From positions 20,599,091 to 20,663,090 of the forward strand of contig CM065693.1 in NCBI GenBank assembly GCA_017654935.2: 64,000 bases of DNA, read 5' to 3'. This document shows, piece by piece, positions 1-11,520 of this stretch. This DNA is from Phymorhynchus buccinoides. Its lineage: Eukaryota > Mollusca > Gastropoda > Neogastropoda > Raphitomidae. Position 1 is the first letter of the stretch. Each line of letters starts with the position of its first letter. The notes under the pieces were generated by a model. That model was given only the letters and a program-made list of their open reading frames with translations, was not told the DNA's origin and did not search any database. Both the position numbers and the translations under genes were made by a program.

Positions 1-232
1 GAGAGTTGTTTGCATCAAGTTTTAGGTTGACAAGGTGTTCATGTTCATGCACATCCATGTACATGCGCGCACACATACACACACAGTGATGCACACACAT
101 GTATACAGAGAGAGATGCAAAAGACTAAGAGGGAGTTGTGCAGTGGCTGTTTCTTACTGATGTAACTGTAAATTAATAATCTTGAATAAAATTGAAACTG
201 AATGTAAATGTTGTCTTCTTTCTAATTTGCAG

Positions 233-319
233 GCGATCATGAAATTTCCAGGAGATTATCCATACTCACCTCCAAGCGTACGGTTTATTACCAAAATGTG
301 GCATCCAAATGTTTATGAG
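233..319 (+). CDS. UBE2R2: UBE2R exon a (first visible)
   Basis: This exon has 29 whole codons, phase 0 at both ends, with acceptor ..tttgcAG and donor GTAAGG. It encodes the [20 protein letters not shown] strand and the HPN motif. A CA-rich tract and ordinary intron sequence occupy 1-232. Confidence 0.95.
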
Positions 320-3300
320 GTAAGGGTACTAGTTAACTTATTGTGGTGACCCAAATTATGTAAAATCACAATTGAAATGGAAAATGGAAATCAGCTGAAT
401 GGAAAAAAGGGTGTACATCACAATTGGATAACTCACAATACCGTACCAATTTAATTCTGATGGTATTGGTAACTCTTTTTCTATATCAAAATATTGGTTA
501 AAAAAATAATTCAAATTTTCAGTCCTTTCAATTTTGACTGAGCAGATTTCCACTGTACTGTTCTGGTTGGTGCTGCATACTTAGTTACAGTTACAACTTG
601 TAAAAGTTAATTAGAATTTACAGTCAGAACAATTTTGACACATTCTTTTGTTTAACTAAAGAACAAAAAGCTTGCATTGGACTTTGTCTTCACACTTATA
701 GTTATACTGAACATTACTAGCAGCTACACTTTGCTCGCATCACTTCGTGGCGGCTCTTCTCCTGCACAGGTTTTCAGAATAGCAGTTGCCAGAATAGCAC
801 TTCGAAATGTCTTCCACTGAACTACCCCGGCGATGCTGATCATGAATATGCATGATTATAGGGATCTCCAACCAACGGTTTTCAAACTACAGTTGTTTTA
901 TGCGAATGGCCCGGGTCTTCAGAATACCAGTCACCAGAACAGCACTTTGAAAATGAAATGCCTCCCACTGTATCCCCCCCCAGTGATGCTGATCGCGATA
1001 TATGGTTTAACTTGAAGTGGTCTACAGCCAACTGTTTTCAAACCACAGCAACTTGCTTTTGGCAGATGACCCGAGTCTTCGGAATAAAACTTAAAAGATA
1101 ATCAATGTGCGACTTAGCTGCTGGTTTCACCGCCAGTCCCTCCCCCCCCTCTCTCTCTATGCGCCATTCATGACATGAAAGGTGTGGCCCAAAACACCAA
1201 TTTGCCACCTCCAAGGTCTTTATCCTTGACTTGACCATCATTGGTACCTACTATTCGGAATCACCATTAGCCAGTGCACTCCCATACCAAGTTTGAGCAT
1301 TGTAAGTCCAACAATGTGAAAAATATGGCCTCTAGGAAAATTTCGGTTTTCAAGCAGTCAAGGTCAAACTTCAAGGTCATGGTCAGCACGATTAATTTTT
1401 TTTAATGGGACCATCCCTGCACCTTGGTGCACCACCACACAACATTTGAAGCTATTCAATCTACTGGTTCATGAGATTTACAGCTCAGACATGAAATATG
1501 TAGTGCGAAGAAGAAATTTTTGGTTTTGTGAGTCTTCCTTGGCAGAAGTTTGCACTGGCGGTTCAAAATTCAGGATCTGAATAGGTTGGGCAATGCTGAT
1601 CAAGAATGTAATTATAAGGTTATAGGGGTCTATGGCCAACGGTTTGGGCACAATCACCTGAACAGACAGACAGACAGAGACACACGCACACACTCACACT
1701 CACACACACACACACACATACACGCGCGCGCACAAGGATTATATTAGTCATGGATAGAATAACAGCTTAACTCTGACTTAGGAATAGTTTTATGATGTTG
1801 CAGTTGCAGAAGAGCCCCAGAACAGGTCTTCACTAACTACCTAAAACTTGGCCATCTGCTTTGAAAAATTATAATAAAATTCAAAGTCGTTGCAGACATA
1901 ATTTTGTAAAATTGCCCAAGTCTTGGTGCAAGTTTGGCAGGGATAGTTTATTTATTGTTCTTAAAACTGCGAAAAATGAGATTTACTAATTATCCCGTTT
2001 GTGGGACTTGCATATTATAACTTACTAAGGACATTTTCCATTTCTTTCCAATCTCAAGATTGTTAATTTTTTTGTATCATGACAATTATTTTATTATCAC
2101 TTCGTGATATTTGAGCATCCAGGTGTTGATCACTTTGAGAGAATCTGTTTTGTTTATGTTTAGAACGGTGAGGTGTGCATATCTATCCTCCATCCTCCAG
2201 TGGATGACCCTCAGAGTGGAGAGCTGCCTTCAGAGAGATGGAACCCCACACAAACTGTCAGGTGGGATAAACGCAGACAAATGATGTGCTTGGGCCTGCT
2301 GCTATTTTCCTTCTTTTTATTATACTATCACAGTATCAGGCATGAAAGAATTCCGCTTTTCGCGGAAAATCCAAAAAATTTTGTATAGAATTAAAGGACC
2401 GATCTTGCCGTATTGTTATATAAGTCTCTATTTGGCGATTCTCAAACTGATTAACCAGAAGTCGCTTTAGCTCACTCGCTTCATTTGTGCTAAGGAAGGC
2501 GAAATGAGTACCTCCCGCTCAATAAAAGTAGCGATGTGAGCTGAAAATGTGATATTTGTGCCGATCAAATTTTTGGAATAGATTAGCCTCCTTCTCCGCT
2601 GAACAAAATTTCTGACGTTAGGTGAAAACTGGGCTGGAAACATTTTTTGGTGGAACGTTGTGCCCCCCCTTGCTGAACAAAACTTTGGACGTTAGGTGAA
2701 AGTCCGGGTGGAAGGATTTCTCGGCTGCAAAAATCTAATTCATACCTGAAAGATGTTCGTGTGGAAAAAAAAGATTTTGGGGTGAAAATCCGGGTGGAAG
2801 GATTTCTCGGCTGAAAAAATTTCCTCTTTTTTGATCTTCATCCACTTTCATGCCTGACTATCTGACTTAACCCCTTGACTGACACCAACGTATCACATAC
2901 TGACCTGATGACATCACTGATGATGTCATCAGATGAAGAGGAATAACTGTGTGGTATGCTGGCTTTTGCTCTAACACAGTCAAGATAGTAATATCCCCAG
3001 ACCATTTTGCCAGATTGGCTCTATCAGTTGTCCTTTTCATGGCATGATTTGCCCAATGATTTTTTCGTTAATTTTCTTTGGCAGTCAAGGGGTTAACCCT
3101 TTCGCCGCCAGACATATTTCAGACAAAAAATACCATTAAACTTAACGGGGTATAGAAAATGAAATATCTGCAAACTAGGAATTCATCTGTGATATTATTA
3201 TTAGGCATATCCTTATCTCCCGAAATTAAGAAAATAAGATCTTGAAATAACAGGCCCTGATTTGATGCCTTTTAGAGACGTGGGTGTTAAGCCATGTGGT

Positions 3301-6155
3301 GCATAAATGCGACATTGGCAGTGAAAGGGTTAAGGCGTGCACACTTATACGTGAAAACCCATGCACATATCCCTTTCTTAAATCCGAAAAAAAAGCCCAA
3401 GAAGTAAGATATTATTATGGAGATGAATGTCTGCATGTATGTGCACATGCCTTTATATATTTCTTGCTTCCAGAATTTCTTTTGGCTAATTGTAGATGGG
3501 ACATGCGCATATGTGTCCGTGTGCATGTGCACACCCCCTTATTCTTCTTGTTTGATAGCACAGCTTTCCCTTCCTTCCATCCATCCACGCCCGACAAACG
3601 TTCTTTTTCCTGTCAAGCACCATCCCTTTGGAATTCTCTGCCTTCTCTTCTCCGACACTCCAACTCAGTCTCCTAATTAAAAAGCTCTCTTAAAACCCAC
3701 CTCTTTCCTGCTGCGCACTAAATATTTTTTGCGCCTTTTTGTTCAGTTGTCTATTTTTGTGTGCACGTGAGGAGATATTGAATGGAAGGTATGTGTTGTG
3801 TTTTGTAGTAAGTGTGTGTGTGTGTGTGCATGTGTGTGTGCTCGTGCGCGCACATGTGTGTGAGTGTACTTGTGTGTGTATCCTCTGGAATGTGTGTGCT
3901 GGTGTATGTGTCTGTCCATGCAACCAAGTACTGGCAGTATGTGACTTATTGAATAAGAGATGATGAATGGGTTTGTGTGTGTGTGTGAGTGTGTGTGTTT
4001 GCTTTGTACATGCGTTGTTGCTGGTTTCTGTCATTCATGAATACTATTTTTACTTGTTGATGACCATTTGATTGTAAAGCGCTTTGGGCTCATTTGAGGT
4101 AAAGCGCTATATAAATGTACTAATATTATTATACTTATTTATAGCTGTGATTCATTCTACCAATTTTCATAATGATTGGTCCTCTAGTTCAACTTCAAGC
4201 TGTGGAGACTCAAACCCCAGACACTCATTTATACACAGACAGACAAACATAGAAGCACACAGGCTGTCATTCCACAAGTGATTTATACAATAGAACTGGG
4301 ACTTTTGTTGTTGATGTTGTACCCTGGCTAAAAGACTCCAGGGATCTTCCCAATAGTTGAAGCACTTAAACACTATGGTACAAATGCACCACCACTAACA
4401 ATCTGCAGCTCTGTATCATTATCAAGTAAACCCAACAAAATCCTCTCTTCGTGTCGATGTTTGATGTTTTTCTTTTAATTTCTCTGTTCAGAACCATCCT
4501 CCTCAGCATCATATCATTGTTGAACGAGCCCAACACCTTCTCCCCAGCCAACGTCGATGCCTCTGTCATGTACCGCAAGTGGAAAGACACCAAGGGCAAA
4601 GAGAAGGAGTACGAAAACATCATCAGGTGGGGGGCTGCTTGTGCATACTATGTGTATATTGTCTGTGTGTGTGTGTATGCGTCAGTGAGTGATTTCATGT
4701 ATCATTGATAGAAGAAGAAGAAATCCAATGAAAACTGTGACAGTTATACAGATTGAAAACTGTATTTTACGGATTTATTATAAGGCAATGCTGTTTCCAG
4801 ACTAAGATTCCTGTGCCCTAAAAATATAATTAATAATGTTGAAGAAAAATCTATAATATCAAAATCAGAATTTGGGGGATGCCCCCTGTGGGGATACTGG
4901 GGGGTCTTTTGCACAAAGGGTTCCCCCACCTTCTGGAAGTTCTGTGCTCTAATCTGTCACTCTCTTTGATTCTCCCTTTTCCCTTTCTTATTGTCATCTA
5001 CCGGTACTGTCTTTCTGCCTTTCTGTTCCATTCTCCTGCCTTTGTTTGAAAAACTCTTACAAAGATTTTCTCCAGCCGAAGAAGGGCATGCTGGGCCTAA
5101 GTATTTCTTAGTTAGGCGCATAAACGGCAGCATGACGCATCTGCACTAATATGACAGGAAACTGTCTGAGCGATCGAGAAAAGAAAAAAAAAGATAAGAT
5201 GCAGCTTATGTTATAGTCTGTAAAGTACCGTATGGTTAGTTACTTTATTACAGCGGAACCTCCCTTATAAGACCTCATAAAAATCATCCAAAATGAGGTC
5301 TTAAATGGGGAGTTGTTTAAGGGAGGTAGTTTTAACTCACTCGGGACTGGCTGAATTATTTCCCCTTGTTCTGTGGGGACTGGGCATTTGACTAGGTTCG
5401 TAAAACAATAACCAAAACCAAGTTATGAAGAGTTAGGCATCAATATTTTCAGAAAAGATTAGCAACACCATGCACTAAGCGATCGTAAAATATTAGATTC
5501 CATGCCTTCATCGTTTGTCTCCTATTGACGAAAACAGCTAACACATAGAAAGAAGGAACATTTCATATTCTGATCTTTGACCCCCCTCTACAACCAAAAC
5601 TGAATGTAAACTATGCAATGATTGGTTGATTTCAAGAGAGGCAAGGTCAAAGCAAACTGAAAGTAGGTTATGATGTCGCACTGGAAAGCTGGTTACACGC
5701 CAGAAATCAAAACCTCTTCAAAACTCCTATGAGCCGGAGCCGGACCATTCATCCTAAGTGGTTGTGCGAGCCATGAGCCGGATCCGGCTCATTCGTCCCG
5801 AGTGAGTTAATACTTACAAAGAAGGGCAATGTTTTGGGAGAAGTACAAGTAGGTCTTAAATGGGAGGGAGTCTTACAATGGGGGGGTGTCGTACAATGGA
5901 TGTTCCGGTGTAATGTGAGTTTTGTGTGTGTGTGCCGTGTCCAGGAAGCAGGTGCAGGGCACGAAGGAGGACGCGGTGCGGGACCAGGTGACGGTGCCCA
6001 CCACGCTACAGGAGTACTGCGTCAGCAGTCGGCCCACGCCCGACAACCAGGTGGACGCCGACTTCTACGACGACGATTACGTCGACGACGCAGAGGACGA
6101 GGAGATGTACCAGGACGAAGATGATGACATTGACTCCGGCAACGAGGAGTGCTGA
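233..6155 (+). CDS. UBE2R2: Ubiquitin-conjugating enzyme E2 R (CDC34/UBE2R family), 3' four coding exons, 5' partial
   Basis: Four exons (233-319, 2164-2261, 4492-4626, 5945-6155) join in frame with GT..AG borders to give 176 residues ending at TGA. The first about 60 residues of the E2 fold must be encoded upstream of the window. Seen: the E2 HPN motif ([10 protein letters not shown]), the catalytic cysteine in GEVCISIL (Cys93 of human CDC34), the family-specific acidic insertion just after it ([12 protein letters not shown]), the helix segment [19 protein letters not shown], and an Asp/Glu-rich C-terminal tail ending [11 protein letters not shown]. Known for the family: this E2 charges ubiquitin and builds Lys48 chains on SCF (cullin-RING) substrates; the acidic loop sets chain specificity and the acidic tail binds the cullin basic canyon. 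Both are present, so the enzyme should be functional. Invertebrates usually have one gene corresponding to vertebrate CDC34 and UBE2R2, so the symbol marks the family and not strict one-to-one orthology. Confidence 0.96.
750..1260. repeat. Dispersed repeat with internally duplicated units in UBE2R intron
   Basis: Two diverged copies of a segment (gatgctgatc...ccaacNgttttcaaac...ccgagtcttc) lie at about 830-930 and 985-1080. A third diverged copy lies at about 1589-1650. I cannot assign a class. Confidence 0.5.
1261..1740. repeat. Dispersed repeat ending in (CA)n microsatellite
   Basis: The segment contains the motif caaggtcatggtcag and a copy of the upstream duplicated unit. It ends with GACA repeats and a CA/CG-alternating tract at about 1664-1735, which looks like a retroposon with a simple-sequence tail. 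Confidence 0.45.
2164..2261 (+). CDS. UBE2R2: UBE2R exon b (active-site cysteine)
   Basis: The exon has 32 codons plus two bases of a split Arg codon. The acceptor is tgttTAG and the donor is GTGGGA, which is a weaker match than usual. It carries the catalytic Cys (fifth codon of the exon) and the 12-residue acidic insertion typical of CDC34. Confidence 0.95.
2400..2850. repeat. Intronic repeat with internal duplications
   Basis: Several imperfect copies of short blocks occur (gctgaacaaaa-tt-gacgttaggtga and gggtggaaggatttctcggc). No coding potential or terminal repeats are evident. Confidence 0.4.
3093..3333. mobile_element. TTAA-flanked MITE, family T1
   Basis: About 240 bp bounded by TTAA at each end, with inverted ends ttaaccctttcgccgcca and tggcagtgaaagggttaa. 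There is no ORF. The TTAA target and CCCTTT ends resemble piggyBac-type non-autonomous elements. Other copies lie at 6370, 6489, 31649, 48799 and 59081. Confidence 0.8.
3560..4135 (+). pseudogene. LINE 3' end fragment (CR1/L2-like ORF2 C-terminus)
   Basis: The frame reads [19 protein letters not shown], then a stop codon, then [10 protein letters not shown] in the same frame. This is the usual C-terminal signature of CR1/L2/Jockey-group reverse transcriptases. The 3' part has a GT microsatellite, then the motif aaagcgctatataaatgta, and ends in an ATT-rich tail. It is 5' truncated and inactive. Confidence 0.7.
4317..4400 (+). repeat. Dispersed repeat family R4, partial
   Basis: It shares taccctggct-aaagactccaggg and cactatggtacaaatgcacc with copies at 9511, 17066 and 25690 (reverse). 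Confidence 0.65.
4492..4626 (+). CDS. UBE2R2: UBE2R exon c
   Basis: The acceptor is ctgttcAG and the donor is GTGGGG. The exon completes the Arg codon split at both ends and encodes [18 protein letters not shown] and the following charged helix [14 protein letters not shown]. Both this donor and that of exon b begin GTGGG. Confidence 0.95.
4874..5195 (-). repeat. Dispersed repeat family D, type-B head
   Basis: Read on the - strand it has the type-B head (gcgtcatgctgccg, ttaggcgc, cccagcat) followed by the shared body (agaatgg, agtagatgacaNNaag, acttccagaaggtggggga). The same body occurs at nine other places in the window. Confidence 0.7.
5251..5910. mobile_element. pogo/Tigger-like MITE with TA flanks, interrupted
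   Basis: The left end is cagcggaacctccc after TA and the right end is ggatgttccggtg before TA. The interior matches the intact copy at 30030-30218 (aggtcttaaatgggagg, gaagggcaatg). It is split by the TTAA element at 5332-5810. The class assignment from TIR and TA is inference. Confidence 0.65.
5332..5810. mobile_element. TTAA-flanked MITE, family T2, nested in the pogo-like MITE
   Basis: The ends are ttaactcactcgggac and its exact reverse complement, 16 bp including the TTAA. The host element resumes on both sides, so the insertion is later than the host. There is no ORF. Confidence 0.75.
5945..6155 (+). CDS. UBE2R2: UBE2R terminal coding exon (acidic tail)
   Basis: The acceptor is gtgtccAG, and 69 codons plus the TGA stop follow. 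It encodes [15 protein letters not shown], then VPTTLQEYC, and then a tail in which most residues are Asp or Glu with interspersed Tyr. The exon is GC-rich relative to its surroundings. A miniature transposon ends only 34 bp before the exon. Confidence 0.95.
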
Positions 6156-6369
6156 TAGTACCCCCTCCCCACCCCCCCTTCCCAACCCTAAGCCCTGCCC
6201 CCGTCCCTACCTCCACCTTTCTTTTCTTCTTCTTCTTCAACCCCCTTTCCTTTTTGTTCTCGTTAGCAAACAAATTGAAGACACACAAATTTCCGTACAG
6301 ATTTCCTTTTCCTTCTGTTCTCTTTATCAATAACCTTACAGAAATTGAACAGAAAAAATATCGATTGGG

Positions 6370-6828
6370 TTAACCCTTTCTCCGCCAACGTCGCATTTTT
6401 GCACCACAATGATTTAACACCCATGTCATTAAAAACCTTGAATTCAGGGTCTGTCTAATTATTTTTGGGAATTAAGGATATGACTTTTTTAACCCTTTTG
6501 CCGCCAGCCATTTTTCAGCTAAAAATACCATTAACTTACTGGGTAGAGAAATTTTGTATTTGCAATATATTGGGAATTCCTATGTGACATGTATAACATT
6601 AGGCCTATCCTTAACTCCCCAAATTATGAAAATAGGGTCTTCGAGTAACAGGCCCTGACTTGATGCCTTTTGGTGACACGAGTGTTAAACCATTGTGGTG
6701 CATAAATGTGACATTGGCGGTGAAAGGGTTAAACATGTAGTAAAGAAATCCCCAATATTTCAGACAAAATCTTTTGTAAGTTTATTGGATAATTTTGGCT
6801 AAGGAATGGCTGGCGGCGAAAGGGTTAA
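6370..6828. mobile_element. T1 MITE (outer copy), interrupted by a second T1 copy
   Basis: The outer ends are ttaaccctttctccgcca and ggctggcggcgaaagggttaa. The left body stops at a TTAA at 6489 and resumes after 6732 with ccccaatatttcagac, matching the order seen in the intact copies at 48799 and 59081. Confidence 0.8.
6489..6732. mobile_element. T1 MITE (inner copy)
   Basis: It starts ttaacccttttgccgcca and ends tggcggtgaaagggttaa, in the orientation opposite to its host. It is flanked by TTAA at both sides inside the outer copy. Confidence 0.8.
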
Positions 6829-8481
6829 GTAAGATAGGTCAGCGGCTGCTGCCTGGGAATGAAATGTCTCCCGGCTGCATCTCGAGGAGTCGCTGTATTC
6901 ACTAACGTGTGAGTGGCGATGTGACAGGAGAAGAGCGAAGAGAAACGGGATCATTAAGACATGGCTTTCGTGGATGTCGTCGGTACAGCGCAGTCGCCGA
7001 GTTACAGCTGTTGATCATCATCGGTCATTGATCCCGCATGTTCATCCCACAGCAGTGTGTGCGGCTTGCAAGGAAATGAGGGAGGGACTGAAGCTGTTGT
7101 TACGATACGCATATGTACAAACGATTTGGATTGTTTGCGCCATCCGTCGTTTTTGAATTCATTGTAGGTCACCTGGTATTAGGGGGAGGCCACGTCCCGA
7201 GTGGAACACAAAATAAGAGAAAGCATCATTTAACACATCTTGTTCAATGTCCCTCTCCTACACCCCCACCTGTCCCCCCTACTCTCTCTCCCCTTGAGAT
7301 CATGTGACAAGCTTTGATGGATAGTTCAGGAGTTTCGTCTTCTGGCGCTTTTTTTTCTGGTTTCAATTCCATATTGTGGGAGTGAGATTTTGTGAGTGCT
7401 GCGAGTGAGTGGGGTTGGTGAGTGAGTGAGTGGTATAACATTGGAAGAGTGATTGGCTACAGGGTTATGAGTGAGCGATGGTGTGTGAGTGGGCAGAATG
7501 GGTGGGTGTGCCAGCAGTGGAATTACCAAGAGTCTGTAAGCAGCAGATCAGTGCGCTTCTGTTGTGATGACTGCATGTGTAAAACTGTTTGTGTGTGTGT
7601 GAAAACGAACAATCGGACAGGGAAGCAAGCGGGTTATGAATGTCAAGATTTCTTGTTTCCACAGTTTAATGTTTTTGTGTGAGGACAATTAGCAAGGTGC
7701 ATGAAATTTTTGGTGGCGCTTGTTTTTGGTGTGGGAGTCGAGTGCCGTTGAAACGCTATCGGTTGATGCGCGTACACAAAGGTATTACAAGTTACAGTTA
7801 CACAATGTAGATGGGTTGTATGTAGTGAAAGTAATATGGCCATTGTAATGTTTTGGAAGGCCCATCCCCATCGTTTACAGACCTCTTTTTTTTTTGAGGT
7901 TTCAGTGCCAGGAACATAGGTTTGCTTCCTATGATTTTGATGGCTTTCACGTCCAAAATAATGATATTGATACAAAATATGTTCGTTTAAACTGTTTTGA
8001 GTTAGTTTGTCAGTTGATTCTTTCATTGTCTTGTGTCATGAAATTGAATTAGAATTACGGAAGTTTTTTATTTGTCGCAATTAAAGTGAATTGTCTTTTT
8101 AATTAAGTTTAGCACATGGTATAAATAGCAAAAAAAAACACCTTAGTCCTCACAAACTGTCCTAGATCATGTGAAAAAAATGCCTTGTATCTTATAAATT
8201 AGGACATTCAAAACAATGGAACACTGCAGATGTCGAAATTGAATGTATTTTTGGGGGCACGTTTTCATAATCTGAATGTTAATGATTCTTTTTGTGCATG
8301 CTTTTGATACATCTTTATTATTTAAGTAATTTCCACCATCACATTTGTAGATCTATGGAAAAGACAAAATTACAAGATATTCAAAGATTTTTATTGAACC
8401 TTTTAGGATTGAAGAAACTGAGAAAGTTGAACTGATCACAGATTGGGGCACGCTTGAGAAAAAGAAGAGAAATATTACAAA

Positions 8482-8491
8482 AATAAATAAA
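8482..8491 (+). terminator. Candidate polyadenylation signals for UBE2R
   Basis: Two overlapping AATAAA hexamers are the first canonical signals after the stop on this strand. A T-rich/GT-rich stretch follows (tttttgtgtcgtagg). Unproven without transcripts. Confidence 0.35.
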
Positions 8492-8495
8492 TCAA

Positions 8496-9510
8496 TGTAT
8501 GAGTTTAGTAAACAGCATTTTTGTGTCGTAGGTCATTTCAGAAGCATTTCCAGATGGTGAGACACTGAGTTAATCAGGGACTGGCCATCCGTGTTACTGT
8601 TTTATTTATTTTCACCTTCTTTCCTTGATAAAAGAATTGCTGGATAAAAATGAGGATAAGATTGGTAACCACTTGAAATTGTGTCAGATATTAGATTATT
8701 ATTAAGATATAAGCATCTTTAACACTAGTCTTTAAAAAACATGCATAGTTCAGAAATGTCAGGGGAAAAAATAGAGTAAAATGGATGCAATCTTGCTGTC
8801 CAGAAATTATGATAGCAATGGAAAAGTGGATGTGTTGGAAAGGTCAAGTTCTGAAATGAAGGTGACAGAAGTGATTTATGCTCTTCCACCATTTACCCGG
8901 TAGAAACGTTAAAAGGTGACAGAACAATTGATGTGCAGAATTGTATTTTCCAACAACTTTTGAAGATAGTAAATTTAGAAATGGTAAATGCAGTGGGTGA
9001 GGAATGTACGTCTTGTTCTATTCAATTCAAAATATTTTTGTGTTGGAAAATCGAGTGCATTAATACTGTTGGGAGGGTTCAGTTGCAAGAAAAAAAGATT
9101 AAAATGGGAGTTAGTGTGTTCTCATTAAAATGCAGATGGTTACTGAAAAATGAGTGTAAAACCTGTTGATCTCTGAACAAAAAACCTGGAGTAAAAAGTG
9201 GGGATATGCTATGCAGGTATGTGGTTTTAACTCAACATTTTAGTATTTTTCTTTAATGAGCATTTTTTCATTTTATATGGATAACATTCCTTTCCTATTT
9301 ATTTAAGAGCGTGTAAGTTATCACACAGGATTCTTTATGGAGGCAGTGAAGTGATTTGGTAGATAGTCATTGCACTTTATGCAGTCACGTAGGGCATGAG
9401 TGTTGTTTTCTTTTCGGTCTCACACTAGTCAAAAGGATTTTCTCCCTGCTTCATAGCATCATAGTACACCGAAATTTTCAGACCTCAGTGTTGTTCAATG
9501 TTGTCATTAT
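8496..9510. other. No recognised feature
   Basis: AT-rich single-copy-looking DNA without conserved frames. It could still be UBE2R 3' UTR if a later poly(A) signal is used. Confidence 0.4.
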
Positions 9511-9690
9511 CACACCCTGGCTTAAAGACTCCAGGGATAATCCGATCAGCTGAAGCACTTGAACACTATGGTACAAATGCACCAGCTAGGGATGAGAACA
9601 TTACGTGTGTGACTGTTTTTGATTACCCCACCATGTGGGCAGCCACATCTGACTTTGGAGGATCAGACCCCAATGAATTTTAGAATATAT
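9511..9690 (+). repeat. Dispersed repeat family R4
   Basis: caccctggct-aaagactccaggg, cactatggtacaaatgcacc, gattaccccaccatgtgggc, gactttggagga. It is the same length and order as the copies at 17066 and 25690. Confidence 0.8.
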
Positions 9691-10439
9691 TCAAATTTGA
9701 GCACCATTGGAAGTAGTAGCATGATTGAGCAACAGAAGAAATGGATATTGCAAGTTTGTTTAGTTTTAATTTTCTTTAAAGACTCACCACACCGATGTGT
9801 TGAAAATTAGCGTTTTCACATGTTTTCTCTCTCTTGCTTGTAAGAAATGTCTGAAGAAATATTCTGAGCAAGAGAGGGAAAATACACTTCTGCGTGGTGG
9901 GTCTTTAATGATTTTATTTATGCATGTGATGTGCAAAATAACGAAATTTGGCAGGGATTTAATTTAAACCAGGTTCTTTGTTCCAAGCAATTGGAGACGC
10001 AGAAAAATGATTTATTGTTGCATATACATGTATAACCAAGCAACATTATTTGTTGTTGTTTAATTGAAGTAGTGATATGATCCACAGACATTTCCCTTTT
10101 TTTTAATCCAGGGTTTTGCATTAGGTACAAACTAGAAACATGCATGTGCATATTAATATGAAAATTAGTCCTCTGAAAGGAAATTGCACGAGTTATTAAA
10201 TAAATAAACAACCTAAACCTTGCTTTGTAGCAGAAGGTTTGGTATAAAATGCTTTGTCGTGTTTTTGCTTTTAGTCCAACACAGGCCAACTGTCATGAGA
10301 AGACCATTGCTGTTGACGGGACTATAAGCAATGTAAAAATTAAATAAGAATAAATACAGGCCAACTCTAACAATAGAAACAATGATTATGATGATGTATG
10401 GGTTTTGCAGGGTTTTGAGCTATATTTATCACCAACTGT
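9691..10439. other. No recognised feature
   Basis: AT-rich, with AATAAA hexamers near 10198 and 10346 on the + strand. No gene or repeat was recognised. Confidence 0.4.
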
Positions 10440-10730
10440 CAGAGAACTCCAGTGGTAACTATTAATAACTTGTGGCGGTACCATAGCCGATGAGGTTTAA
10501 CCGAGGCGTGGTTACCGCTACACCTATCTATATTAAAAACTCGGGACTTTACTGGCGTTGCACTGCCTCCGGGCATTGCAGCCAGTATTGTTCCCACCAT
10601 CTTTGTATTTGCAAATGTCCCATATGTGTCTATGACCGAGAGGACGTAAAACATTTTCATCAGAACTCCAGTGGTAGACACACAGCAGAACCAGTACCCG
10701 CAGTGTATTTTTGATGGGAGTATTTTCTTT
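10440..10730 (+). repeat. Dispersed repeat family R5
   Basis: It shares gcggtaccatagccgatgag, ctcgggactttactggcgtt, cccaccatctt and aggacgtaaaac with an inverse copy at 58090-58305. Shorter copies lie at 11395, 39495, 50855 and 58625. Confidence 0.8.
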
Positions 10731-11394
10731 TCATTTATGATTGCCAGCACTGCTTTAGGGTTCAACATGAAAGCGAGCAACATTCAGGTTTGTCTAGTAA
10801 AACCACTCGCGCTTGTTGAACAAAACAAATCCTGACCGGACCCATGCATTTTGATCTGGATGGTTTTGAAGAAAATATTAGAGTAGGAACATACGGAAAT
10901 TCCTTTAGTGTTTTTGAAAGTCTAAAAACCTCCTAGTTTTATTATAAAAAACACACACCCAGCCTTGCAGTTATATCATTGCTAATTTAAAGTAAAAATA
11001 ATGATCATGTGAGAGCATGATTACCAAGATGAAAATAGAACTTGATTAGTTCACATTCATTGCGACACTGGAGTGGGCCGGGCCATTTTCACATGGTGTG
11101 TGTTTATTTATAGCAGAAACAGAACCTGTATTTTGAATGTCTATAAATGTTTTATTTTGCATTAATATGAAATAAATTTGTTTGTTCATAATGACATTAT
11201 TGCTGTCAGTGATTATTTTCGTTCAGAAACTACAAAAAAACACAAAAACTGTCACACTAGCATATTTGTTTGTATGTTTAAAACTTCAGAGGCTTCCAAG
11301 CCTTTTAATATATTTTTTGCTCATGATTTCGGACAATTTATTTTTTATTTTTTAAAGACTCATGATTTCAGATCACATTAGACTTACATATCTG
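10731..11394. other. No recognised feature
   Basis: AT-rich sequence with one AATAAA near 11170 on the + strand. Confidence 0.35.
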
Positions 11395-11520
11395 TATTGT
11401 TAAAACTCTGGGACTTTACTGGTGTTGCACTGCCTCCAGGATAGTTCCCACCATCTTTATATCTACTAGTGTCCCATATGTGTCTGTTCCAGACTGGAGG
11501 ACGTTAAACAGATTTTCACC
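11395..11520 (+). repeat. Dispersed repeat family R5, short copy
   Basis: gggactttactggtgttgca, tcccaccatctttatatcta and ggaggacgttaaac match the core of the 10440 copy. Confidence 0.7.

Larger units (their letters stand above)
6156..8495 (+). other. Probable UBE2R 3' UTR
   Basis: This stretch follows the stop codon and has no conserved ORF. It begins C-rich and T-rich and contains the nested T1 MITEs. The first clustered AATAAA signals on the + strand are at 8482-8491; further ones lie near 10198, 10346 and 11170, so the transcript could end at any of these. The extent is inference. Confidence 0.4.

Noticed and set aside
4451..4708. 85-codon frame as a separate gene
   Set aside because: It contains UBE2R exon c. 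The flanking residues are intron.
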